Below, piece by piece: positions 1-7,682 of a stretch of 64,000 nt of DNA. The DNA comes from Rhodospirillaceae bacterium. Its GTDB lineage: Bacteria; Pseudomonadota; Alphaproteobacteria; MPNO01; UBA2964. The translations under genes and the position numbers were made by a program. Below the pieces are notes generated by a model. That model had not been told where the DNA came from and did not search any database. It saw only the letters and a list, made by a program, of their open reading frames with translations. The stretch is from contig PBIN01000004.1 of NCBI GenBank assembly GCA_002720855.1, forward strand, positions 105,259 to 169,258. The letters run 5' to 3'. Position 1 is the stretch's first letter, and each line of letters opens with the position of its first letter.

Positions 1-1
1 T

Positions 2-559
2 CGGCGCGAACTGCTGCCTGACCGTGGTCCTGCAATTATTATCGCGAACCATAATTCGCATCTCGACACGATGGTCCTGATGTCGTTAATGCCGCTACGT
101 TTACTCAAAAATACCCACCCGGTCGCGGCGGCGAATTATTTCTTGCGCAATCCCGTGACTGCCTGGTTCGCCACCAAGATTATCGGAATAATTCCCATTT
201 CCCGAAAAAATGCCAAAGGCAATCCGCTTGCCGGTTGTTTTCAGGCGCTCGAAAAGGAGGCGATCTTAGTTATTTTCCCGGAGGGTTCCCGCGGCAACCC
301 AGAAGATTCGATGTCGGAATTCAAACAGGGCATCCGCGTCATCGCACGAAAATTCCCAAATGTGCCGGTTTCCCCTGTCTTCCTTCATGGACTCGGCAAG
401 TCGCTGCCAAAAGGTGAAGCACTTTTTGTGCCATTTTTCTGCGATGTTTTTGTCGGCGAGTCGTTCAGATACGAAGCTGAAAAATCCGATTTCATGGAAA
501 GTCTTCGGTCCTCGATGAATACTCTAGCATCAGAGGGTGAGTTCCCACCGTGGGATTGA
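2..559 (+). CDS. Lysophospholipid acyltransferase (PlsC family), 5' end cut by window
   Basis: The reading frame is open from base 2, so the gene begins outside the window; 185 residues are visible. It shows the acyltransferase block I NHNSHLD (visible residues 16-22, the H-x4-D catalytic pair) and block III FPEGSRG (92-98), followed by the usual VPVSPVFLHG stretch. These blocks define 1-acyl-glycerol-3-phosphate acyltransferases of the PlsC type, which transfer an acyl chain to lysophosphatidate at the inner membrane. The ATG at 71 lies after the catalytic motif and cannot be the true start. Family assignment is secure; the exact acyl acceptor is not known from sequence. Confidence 0.85.
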   Translation, partial: RRELLPDRGPAIIIANHNSHLDTMVLMSLMPLRLLKNTHPVAAANYFLRNPVTAWFATKIIGIIPISRKNAKGNPLAGCFQALEKEAILVIFPEGSRGNPEDSMSEFKQGIRVIARKFPNVPVSPVFLHGLGKSLPKGEALFVPFFCDVFVGESFRYEAEKSDFMESLRSSMNTLASEGEFPPWD

Positions 560-845
560 ATGCCAAGACCTTTAACTGATCTCTGATGAAGAGCAACAGA
601 CCGGAACGGTCAATCACGCCCCTGTTTATCCCCGAGAAGTTATCAAACGTGCCCTTGAACTTGGCGCCAGTGCCTTGATCCTGATCCACAATCATCCTTC
701 GGGCATTCCCGACCCATCCTCGGCAGATATCGACATGACACGTAAGGTCGAGGAAGCCGGCGAACAGCTGGGCGTTCGACTACATGGTCACATTTTCGTC
801 GCCCGCGAAGGCACATTCAGCATGCGGGCCGACGGATTGATTTAG
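556..845 (+). pseudogene. radC: radC remnant (C-terminal JAB/MPN domain, frameshifted)
   Basis: From base 576 an uninterrupted frame with no start codon encodes about 89 residues that match the end of RadC: LISDEEQQTGTVNHAP, then PREVIKRALELGAS, then the JAB metal motif HNHPSG followed by an aspartate eight residues on, ending GLI-stop at 843-845. Immediately upstream, in another frame (556-576), LNAKTFN fits the residues that normally precede this block, so a frameshift is present as well as loss of the N-terminal half. The remnant starts inside the end of the PlsC gene and its stop overlaps the stop of the convergent gene. RadC is a JAB-domain protein of uncertain function. Confidence 0.8.
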
Positions 846-1894
846 TCTTCCGCCTCGATCTCAGCCCATGTGTTGCGGACAAATTGCGCGATGGCGGCGT
901 TTTGGCCGATGAGTGAAAATTTCGCGTTATGGCCGTAATCCGGCAGGTTAATCATCTCCGTCGTAATGTAATCAAGCCGTCTCTCGGGATCAGCCTTGTG
1001 ATATCGCAGCACTTTACGGACAACTTCCTTTGTCGGCTCCAGCTTGTATGCATGCCAGGGTGAGTGCCACTCGCCCGGCGCGGGTTTGGTGAAGGGGTAC
1101 ATGATGCCGCGTCCCGTTACGGGCTCCGCGTCATCGGGTAGTGTCGGCATTCCAGCGACGGGAACACCAGGCTGTTGTACCGACCATATATTCTTGGGTC
1201 CGTTGGGCACAGCAGAGCGCACCTGTAACCACCGTACGATACCAAGCTCAAGCCATTCATCGCACAGATTGCCCTCTTCAAACGGATCCAAAATCAAACG
1301 CCCGGATTCAACATCTTCACGAATGCCAGAAATGTCCTGCTCTTCCGGGTTGTCGATCTTGAAATTCACATGGCTGTAATCGAGCGTGTAGTTGAAGGGA
1401 ATCCCCTTTGCCTGCACCGCCAAAGCTACGGGCGTAACACGGCTAAAATCTTCGGACCACATATTGACGTGAAGCTCATAGGCAGGTTCGACACCGAGTT
1501 TCATCGCCTCGTCATAGGTGTTGAGATAACTGTCGACGATTTCCTGATCCGTCACCGCATGCCCGTCTGCGTGATGCGTAAAGATCATGATGTTATGCAT
1601 CTTGGCGCCGAATTCCTTGGCGATTTGGAGATTATCGGAAAGAAGCGGCTCGTCCTGACCAAGCCGGTAGAACCAGCTTACAGTAGCGATAGGTAAATCA
1701 TACTTCTCAATTGCAGCACGATATTCGTCGATGCTGTCACGCAGGGGAATGCGATCAAAATAATCGAAAACACCAGTTTCCTTCACGAGCCGGAATTGCT
1801 CGTCAATCGATGCCTCTTCAAGCGAAATAGGATTTTCTATCGAAGAATCCTGCGCGCCACGGCCATTGCAGCCGATTAGAAAATCATTTGTCAT
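842..1894 (-). CDS. Xylose isomerase-like TIM-barrel protein
   Basis: 350 residues. The pattern of short motifs (ATVSWFYRLG, YELHVNMWSE, NYTLDYSHVNFK, VRWLQVRSA) is typical of the AP-endonuclease-2/xylose isomerase-like barrel, a metal-dependent fold used by sugar isomerases and epimerases. His, Glu and Asp residues at strand ends could bind metal. The ATG at 1894 is preceded by GGTGGAG at five bases, a good ribosome site. No closely related named enzyme was recognised, so the substrate is unknown. It stands alone, convergent with the radC remnant. Confidence 0.55.
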   Translation of the reverse strand: MTNDFLIGCNGRGAQDSSIENPISLEEASIDEQFRLVKETGVFDYFDRIPLRDSIDEYRAAIEKYDLPIATVSWFYRLGQDEPLLSDNLQIAKEFGAKMHNIMIFTHHADGHAVTDQEIVDSYLNTYDEAMKLGVEPAYELHVNMWSEDFSRVTPVALAVQAKGIPFNYTLDYSHVNFKIDNPEEQDISGIREDVESGRLILDPFEEGNLCDEWLELGIVRWLQVRSAVPNGPKNIWSVQQPGVPVAGMPTLPDDAEPVTGRGIMYPFTKPAPGEWHSPWHAYKLEPTKEVVRKVLRYHKADPERRLDYITTEMINLPDYGHNAKFSLIGQNAAIAQFVRNTWAEIEAED

Positions 1895-1962
1895 TAGTAC
1901 TCCACCGTTTTCCTGCCTTTACCTTAGGGGCGCCGACGGTGGCTCACAACGGCTGAATACGC

Positions 1963-2604
1963 CTAAATCCCAGCGATTTCCGCGATTTCAATACTGCCGC
2001 GCCATATCATCGCGGCGGCAACATAAACAATAAGCAATAGCCCGATATAGCCGATCCAGTGATGTTTCTGGAGAACACGCGCAATAAGCGTAGCGCCAAC
2101 ACCCATAAGAATAACAGAAAGAGCCAAACCAATTACCAAGGCAGACATGTGATTATTGGCCGCGCCTGCCACGGCCAAGACGTTATCGAGCGACATTGAA
2201 ATATCGGCGATGGCGACTTGTAAAACAGCGGCTTTCAGAGTCTTTCTCGGTGCCGGAGCGCCTTCACCAACCACGGTTCCGCCACCACCTTCCGCTGCAA
2301 GCATCGCCTGCGCTTCTGCTTCTTCCCGCAAATCACGATATAGTTTCCAGCACACCCAGAGCAGCAGCAAACCACCGGCCAGCGTCAATCCGATGATGTT
2401 CAGGAGCTCCATCGTGACGCCGGCGAAAATAATCCGCATGACAACAGCAAGCGCAATTCCGTAAACAATGACTTTCTTGCGGTGTTCTGGTGCCACGCCA
2501 GCAGCCGCCATGCCGACAACAATGGCATTGTCTCCGGCAAGTATCAGATCGATAAGAATGACCTGACAAATTGCGATGAATTCGGGATAGCTGACTTCAA
2601 ACAT
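1963..2604 (-). CDS. YjbE-type TerC family integral membrane protein
   Basis: 213 residues with about seven hydrophobic segments. Two family signatures are visible: LAGDNAIVVGMAAAGV near residue 20 and DISMSLDNVLAVAGAA near 135, the paired Asp-Asn motifs of the TerC/YjbE superfamily of putative metal (often manganese) transporters. The hydrophilic loop between them (about 95-125) is rich in Gly, Ala and Glu. It is transcribed away from the cupin gene at 2858 with about 250 bases between them. Specificity is inferred from the family, not shown by sequence. No yybP-ykoY (manganese) riboswitch core was seen upstream. Confidence 0.85.
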   Translation of the reverse strand: MFEVSYPEFIAICQVILIDLILAGDNAIVVGMAAAGVAPEHRKKVIVYGIALAVVMRIIFAGVTMELLNIIGLTLAGGLLLLWVCWKLYRDLREEAEAQAMLAAEGGGGTVVGEGAPAPRKTLKAAVLQVAIADISMSLDNVLAVAGAANNHMSALVIGLALSVILMGVGATLIARVLQKHHWIGYIGLLLIVYVAAAMIWRGSIEIAEIAGI

Positions 2605-2671
2605 ACTGTCAGCGATTATACTCTATCAAGAAATAGCCTCATAAATTCAGCATCTTATAAAAAAGACACCG

Positions 2672-2688
2672 TATGCCCATTTGGCATA
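2672..2688. promoter_or_regulatory. Inverted repeat in divergent promoter region
   Basis: TATGCC and GGCATA form a perfect 6-base inverted repeat separated by five bases, in the gap between the YjbE-type transporter and the cupin gene. Position and symmetry fit a dimeric repressor site. This is inference; no known box was matched. Confidence 0.3.
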
Positions 2689-2857
2689 AGTGACGCCGGT
2701 TGTCTTATCTTTCAAGGGGTAGACCTAACTTTTAATACTCACGTTTCTGTAACGTATTTTTCAAAATTTGCCAATGCAACGCCCCTGTTATAGGCGTCCC
2801 ATTGTAGATGCTGCCATTTCATGGCATCACCCGATCAAATCATCAAGGAGTTCAGCA

Positions 2858-3409
2858 ATGGTTAAACCGATCAGGCGCGTCGTTACAGGGCATGACGAAA
2901 GCGGAAAAGCCGTGGTTATCATGGACAGTGACGCAACGAATGTTGTTACGTCGGAACACAGGCCAGGCGGGCGCACCAATCTTTGGCGGACAACCTCTAT
3001 GCCCGCCAGCTATGGCGGGGACAAGGATGAAGCGGACGCGGTTTTCGACGTTGAACCACCGCCCAACGGCGTGAATTTCCGAATTTCCGAATTTCCACCA
3101 GAAGACCCTGAAGTGATGGCGACACTCGACGGGACAAAGGCCTTCGGCGAGGTCGGTGCAGCACATCGCGTAGTCGAAGGCGCGCGACATCCATTTATGC
3201 ATCGTACCGAAACCGTTGATTACGGTATCGTTCTCGAAGGCGAAATAGATATGTTAATGGATGAGGAAGACATCCACCTGAAAGCCGGAGACGTCATCAT
3301 CCAGCGAGGTACGAACCATGCCTGGGCGAACCGTTATGAAGAACTGTGCCGGATTGCGTTTATCCTGATCGACGGAGTGGACGAAGACGGCAAGAAACGG
3401 GACGGATAA
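2858..3409 (+). CDS. Cupin domain-containing protein
   Basis: 183 residues from the ATG at 2858, chosen because AAGGAG lies seven bases upstream; the frame stays open further upstream but without such a site. The C-terminal half is a single cupin barrel: HRTETVDYGIVLEGEID (about residues 114-130), then AGDVIIQRGTNHAW (about 145-158) with the second metal-type histidine. The N-terminal 100 residues carry the phrase SEHRPGGRTNLWRT. Single-domain cupins of this kind are often small-molecule binding or dioxygenase-like proteins; the substrate is unknown. The methyltransferase gene follows after nine bases, so the two probably form an operon. Confidence 0.75.
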   Translation: MVKPIRRVVTGHDESGKAVVIMDSDATNVVTSEHRPGGRTNLWRTTSMPASYGGDKDEADAVFDVEPPPNGVNFRISEFPPEDPEVMATLDGTKAFGEVGAAHRVVEGARHPFMHRTETVDYGIVLEGEIDMLMDEEDIHLKAGDVIIQRGTNHAWANRYEELCRIAFILIDGVDEDGKKRDG

Positions 3410-3417
3410 AATACCTT

Positions 3418-4032
3418 ATGTCCGAAGAGCCAATAGAAAGCTGGAAAGACTATTACAAAAAAACCGGCGCTCGACCGCCGCGTGAGACGTTGCTGTTTGC
3501 CCTCGACAAATTCGAAGAAGAACGATCAACCGGCGGGGTCAACTTGCGAGCGATAGACCTCGGCTGTGGAAATGGCCGGGATACAGTTGAACTATTGCGG
3601 CGCGGTTGGCAGGTCTTCGGCGTGGACGCCGAACAAGCGGCGATTGATGGGCTTCGCCAACGCGATGAAGTCGGCGAAGGAGCCATGCTGGAAACCGCGA
3701 CATCGCGATTCGAAGACATCGATCTGCCCGAGTCCGAGTTGATCAATTCAAGTTTCGCCTTGCCGCTGGTCTCCCCGCAGGACTTTCCGGATCTTTGGGA
3801 TAAAATGCTAATGGCCCTTGTTTCTGGCGGGCGCATTAGCTGTCAGCTATATGGGGATCGCGATAGTTGGGTCGGCGACCCCGGTATCACCTTCTTCGCC
3901 CGTAGCGCCATCGATGCGCTGCTTTTCCCTCTCGACGTTGAATATTTCCGTGAGGAGGAAGACGACAGCACAACACCGCGAGGCCAGCAAAAACACTGGC
4001 ATATCTTTCACATTGTGGCCCGTCGGCCGTAA
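3418..4032 (+). CDS. Class I SAM-dependent methyltransferase
   Basis: 204 residues starting at the ATG at 3418, just after the cupin stop. Motif I is AIDLGCGNGRDT (residues 45-56), followed by an acidic residue at the end of strand 2 (VFGVDAEQAA) that would bind the ribose of S-adenosylmethionine. The overall layout resembles small TehB/thiopurine-type methyltransferases. The C terminus ends in KHWHIFHIVARRP. The gene converges on purC with ten bases between the stops. Substrate unknown; the cupin-methyltransferase pairing suggests a joint task. Confidence 0.75.
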   Translation: MSEEPIESWKDYYKKTGARPPRETLLFALDKFEEERSTGGVNLRAIDLGCGNGRDTVELLRRGWQVFGVDAEQAAIDGLRQRDEVGEGAMLETATSRFEDIDLPESELINSSFALPLVSPQDFPDLWDKMLMALVSGGRISCQLYGDRDSWVGDPGITFFARSAIDALLFPLDVEYFREEEDDSTTPRGQQKHWHIFHIVARRP

Positions 4033-4042
4033 TCGAGAGCCC

Positions 4043-5011
4043 CTAGGAGAAATACTCAGGCAACGCAGATTTGAGATTTGCCCGCACTCGATCGCCAACC
4101 GGCTGATCACCTGCAGGATGCTCAAATTTTAGGCCCGTGACCTGCTCGTAAAGCGCAATGTATTTGCCGCTGAATTCAACAATAGTTTCGTTGGGAATTT
4201 CCGGAATCGGATCCTTATACGGATCACACTTCCCGGCAATCCATAACCGCAAAAACTCTTTATCGAGGCTTTCCGGTTCTTTCCCGTCAGCCAGTCTCTG
4301 ATCATAGCTTGACGCAAGCCAATACCGGCTTGAGTCGGGTGTGTGCACCTCGTCGGCCAAGGTAATGGCGCCGCTCTCATCGAGACCAAACTCGTACTTA
4401 GTATCGACCAAGATCAGTCCATTTTTAGCCGCTACTTCGCGACCACGTGCGAAAATTGCCAGACTAATACGGGCCAATTCATCCCACTGCTCCTGGCTCA
4501 GCAACCCCTGAGCCACAATCTCCTCTGGCGTAATCGGCGCATCGTGATCCCCTTGTGCCGCCTTGGTCGTCGGCGTCAAAATGGTTTCAGGCAGTTTCTG
4601 GTTCTTTGTAAGCCCCTCCGGAAATTCAATGCCGTAAAGGGTCCTTTCACCACGTTCATACATTGGCCAAATGCTGGTTTCCGTTGATCCGGTAATATAA
4701 TCGCGCACCACCATCTCTACCGGCAGCATCGACAAGTCTTTTGCGATGATCACATTTGGATCCGGATAATCGATAACATGGTTTGGGCAGATATCTTCCG
4801 TCTGATCAAACCAAAAACGGGCTGTTTGGTTTAAGACCTGGCCCTTATATGGCACCGATGCCAAAACCTGATCAAAAGCGGATTGTCGATCTGTTGCGAC
4901 CATAACGCGACGTCCATCGGGCAACGCGTAGGATTCACGTACTTTACCCTGTTCAAAATTAGGGAGTTCAGGAAATTGAGCTTCACCAAGACAAGAATTT
5001 GAAAGATCCAT
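4043..5011 (-). CDS. purC: Phosphoribosylaminoimidazole-succinocarboxamide synthase (SAICAR synthase), long form
   Basis: 322 residues from the ATG at 5011 (a TTG at 5047 would add 12). It joins aspartate to carboxyaminoimidazole ribotide in purine synthesis. Visible signatures are QGKVRESYALPDGR (nucleotide loop), ATDRQSAFDQVL, VVRDYITGSTETSIW, and LVDTKYEFGLDESG. Length and internal sequence resemble the longer yeast-Ade1-like class rather than the roughly 250-residue form usual in alphaproteobacteria. It is not linked to purSQL, which lie 15 kb away without a second purC between. A perfect inverted repeat lies in the divergent promoter region upstream. Confidence 0.9.
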   Translation of the reverse strand: MDLSNSCLGEAQFPELPNFEQGKVRESYALPDGRRVMVATDRQSAFDQVLASVPYKGQVLNQTARFWFDQTEDICPNHVIDYPDPNVIIAKDLSMLPVEMVVRDYITGSTETSIWPMYERGERTLYGIEFPEGLTKNQKLPETILTPTTKAAQGDHDAPITPEEIVAQGLLSQEQWDELARISLAIFARGREVAAKNGLILVDTKYEFGLDESGAITLADEVHTPDSSRYWLASSYDQRLADGKEPESLDKEFLRLWIAGKCDPYKDPIPEIPNETIVEFSGKYIALYEQVTGLKFEHPAGDQPVGDRVRANLKSALPEYFS

Positions 5012-5069
5012 CGTACCAGCCGGAATTTGGTTGAAATTAGACAACAAATATCGGAATGCCGGAGCGAAT

Positions 5070-5085
5070 CGGCTAGAGCTAGCCG
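5070..5085. promoter_or_regulatory. Perfect palindrome between purC and a divergent hydrolase
   Basis: CGGCTAG and CTAGCCG form a perfect 7-base inverted repeat with a 2-base spacer, about 60 bases from the purC ATG and 75 from the hydrolase ATG. It could be an operator for either gene. No known regulator box was recognised. Confidence 0.35.
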
Positions 5086-5159
5086 TATGGCGGCTGAAGA
5101 ATCTTGTGTATAACTTTCAACAAGAAATTTAGTTGTCCAGTTACGGGGAGAGCAAGACC

Positions 5160-6047
5160 ATGCCAATGAATGAACGGAAGTTCATCGATGTCGGTGGAAT
5201 TCGCACCTGCTATTACGAACAGGGCGACGGCCCGATCATGATTTTGCTGCATGGTGGAAATTTCGGATCAAACGATGCCGCTGATTGCTCGCTCGACTGG
5301 GGTTTAAATTTTGATGGTCTCTCCGAGAAATATCGCGTGATCGCCATAGATAAAATCGGACAGGGATATACCGAGAACCCGTTGAACGACGACGACTACA
5401 CGATGGCTGAAGTGGTTCGCCATGCATGCGCAACTCTTGATGCACTTGAAATCAATGCCGCCCATCTGGTCGGTCATTCTCGTGGCGGCTATGTCACCTG
5501 CAGAATGACCATGGAAAGACCCGATCTCGTCAAGACCTGCACCATAGTCGACAGCAATAGCTGCGCGCCCGGAATCGGGTTAAACGAGATCGTGCTCGCA
5601 AATCCACCCGAACCCCGCCTCACAGCTGAAAGCCAACGGTGGATCATGGAGCATTATTCATACAGCCCCGCGCATGTCAGCGACGAATGGATTGACGGGT
5701 TGGTAGAGGTTGCGCAGCAAAACAGCTACCGCGAAGCCTGCCACAAGATGGCCGCTTCCGGCGATGGACTCCGTCATACGCGGTTTTTACCGGCACTCGC
5801 CAAAGACAAGATCAATATGTTTGCGTGGATCCGTGACCACGGCATGGACCGGCCTACCCAACTCATTTGGGGCTATAACGATCCAACCGCCCCTATCGAA
5901 ATGGGACGGGCGCTTTATGAGATGATTGCCGCCCGGGAACGACAGGCACAGCTGAACGTTTTCAATGAATCAGGACACTTTACGTATCGCGAGCACCCTG
6001 AGGCTTTCAACGCCTGCCTGAATGCCTTTATTGAGGGTGTTGTCTAG
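5160..6047 (+). CDS. Alpha/beta hydrolase
   Basis: 295 residues. The ATG at 5160 has GGGGAG nine bases upstream. The hydrolase fold is clear: oxyanion-hole HGGNFG (residues 31-36), nucleophile elbow GHSRGG (Ser108), the acid region WGYNDPTAP and the final histidine in ESGHFTYREHPE. The pattern matches lipase/esterase or meta-cleavage-product hydrolase relatives. It converges with the halogenase gene, the two stops overlapping by four bases. The substrate cannot be told from sequence. Confidence 0.8.
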   Translation: MPMNERKFIDVGGIRTCYYEQGDGPIMILLHGGNFGSNDAADCSLDWGLNFDGLSEKYRVIAIDKIGQGYTENPLNDDDYTMAEVVRHACATLDALEINAAHLVGHSRGGYVTCRMTMERPDLVKTCTIVDSNSCAPGIGLNEIVLANPPEPRLTAESQRWIMEHYSYSPAHVSDEWIDGLVEVAQQNSYREACHKMAASGDGLRHTRFLPALAKDKINMFAWIRDHGMDRPTQLIWGYNDPTAPIEMGRALYEMIAARERQAQLNVFNESGHFTYREHPEAFNACLNAFIEGVV

Positions 6048-7627
6048 GCTACGCCGAGCACCTTGCGCGCCGCCTGATTTCTGAGCTCCGTCAAAAACTC
6101 GTAATGTCTCGGCAAATGCTGCGCATAGTTAGTTTTTAATTTCTGCATCTGCGCAACATAGTCTTGCCAGTCGCTTTGATCGATTGACCCTTCGAGGGGG
6201 AAATCCACGTCATCAAATCGCCCTTTGGCATAAAGCACCGACAGAAAACTCGGCGGCCCAAAAAGGTTTATCCCTGAAATATCTGCATCACCCGGCAAAA
6301 TATGCTGCCACAGCGCCATGTTTTCCTGCAGACTTGCGGGCACGTCGATTTCATTCCGTGCGGCAAGCCAAAACGGCTCCTGCCGGTTCGACGTTAGATA
6401 GTGCATCACAATAAAATCAACGATGTTGTCGTATAGCTCGCCAACCGAACGGTTGAAACGGTCCGCCAAAGGCTGACTGATCGACCGATCAGGAAAGTTA
6501 GCGGCAAATAAACGCAATGTTGCCGATATCGTATGTATTGCCGTGGCCTCCAGCGGCTCAACGAACCCACCCGACAGGCCGATTGCAACGCAATTCTTAA
6601 CCCAGGTTCGTTCACGCCTACCGACATGCATCTGGATCGCGCGGGGCTCCTCGTCAACCGTAAAACCTTTGCCTTCCAAATGTGCGATGAACTCGTCGCG
6701 CGCTTCTTCATCCGTTCTGAATGCACTTGAAAAGACATAGCCTGTGCCAACACGGTTATAGAGCGGAAGGTTCCAAACCCAACCAGCCCCAAGCGCCGTC
6801 GCTGTTGTGCAAGGTTCAATATTCTTTGCATCGATATGCGGCAGCTGAATTGCCAATGCACGATCGCAGAGCAATTGCTTATTCCAGGGATGGAAAGGTT
6901 CACCCAACGCATCACCGATTATCAATCCGCGAAAGCCCGTGCAGTCGACGACCATTTCAACCGGGTGTGCGCCGCCTTCCTCCAGGGTCAGCTCACTTAC
7001 GAACCCGTTCTCATCAAGAGTCACATCAATGACGTCGTCACGGATATAGTTGATGCCACGCGCCAAGGTGACATCGCGAACGTAATTCGCGAACAGCCCC
7101 GCATCGAGATGATAAGAATAACTGATGACCCCTTCAAAATTATTGCCACCGAACAGGCGAGGCGCATATTGCCCCGCGATCATTGCCGCATTCGGCAATA
7201 AAGTCTCAATCAGGCCGCCGGGTCCATTCTTGGGGCCGTAGCGATGATAGTGATAGGTAGGGTTTTTTCCCTGGATCGGCTCCGGTGCATCGAATGGGTG
7301 AAAAAATTCGATTCCGCTACCATTTTTATCTAAGTTCCAATTCGCAAAGCGCACAGCATATTTGAATGAAGCGTTGCAGCGCTGTAAAAACTCGCCTTCA
7401 TCGAGACCAATGCGCTGCAGGAGCGCGCGCATTCCCGGCACCGTCGCTTCTCCGACGCCTATTGTCGGAACGCGCGGCGATTCTATCAGTGTGATTTCAA
7501 CCTGTGGTCCGTCGTGCCGCTCGTTGAGGAACGTCCCCAACATCGCTGCACTTAACCAACCGGCTGTGCCACCACCGACAATAGTCACCTTATCAATTCT
7601 GTTCAGCGATGCTTTTGTACTGGCCAT
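6044..7627 (-). CDS. Flavin-dependent halogenase (tryptophan halogenase family)
   Basis: 527 residues, the usual length for the PrnA/RebH family. It has the FAD-binding GGGTAGW (residues 18-24), GVGEATVPG (57-65), the halogenase WxWxIP-type motif WVWNLP (283-288), and FVEPLEATAI (355-364), which aligns with the segment carrying the catalytic Glu of PrnA. Lys89 in NASFKYAVRF aligns with catalytic Lys79 of PrnA. These enzymes use FADH2, oxygen and halide to halogenate an aromatic ring. No partner flavin reductase or recognisable biosynthetic cluster lies beside it; neighbours are hydrolases and an amidase. The substrate may not be tryptophan. Confidence 0.85.
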   Translation of the reverse strand: MASTKASLNRIDKVTIVGGGTAGWLSAAMLGTFLNERHDGPQVEITLIESPRVPTIGVGEATVPGMRALLQRIGLDEGEFLQRCNASFKYAVRFANWNLDKNGSGIEFFHPFDAPEPIQGKNPTYHYHRYGPKNGPGGLIETLLPNAAMIAGQYAPRLFGGNNFEGVISYSYHLDAGLFANYVRDVTLARGINYIRDDVIDVTLDENGFVSELTLEEGGAHPVEMVVDCTGFRGLIIGDALGEPFHPWNKQLLCDRALAIQLPHIDAKNIEPCTTATALGAGWVWNLPLYNRVGTGYVFSSAFRTDEEARDEFIAHLEGKGFTVDEEPRAIQMHVGRRERTWVKNCVAIGLSGGFVEPLEATAIHTISATLRLFAANFPDRSISQPLADRFNRSVGELYDNIVDFIVMHYLTSNRQEPFWLAARNEIDVPASLQENMALWQHILPGDADISGINLFGPPSFLSVLYAKGRFDDVDFPLEGSIDQSDWQDYVAQMQKLKTNYAQHLPRHYEFLTELRNQAARKVLGVA

Positions 7628-7682
7628 AATTTCGATGTTACTGCAATTGCGGGATCATCATATAGAGACTGTTGATTTGCTT

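Noticed and set aside
1044..1696. Three plus-strand open frames of 73-111 codons
   Set aside because: They lie wholly opposite the TIM-barrel gene, lack ribosome sites and read as mirror shadows of its codons.
2605..2857. Possible manganese (yybP-ykoY) riboswitch before the YjbE-type gene
   Set aside because: The conserved core bases were not found on the minus strand.
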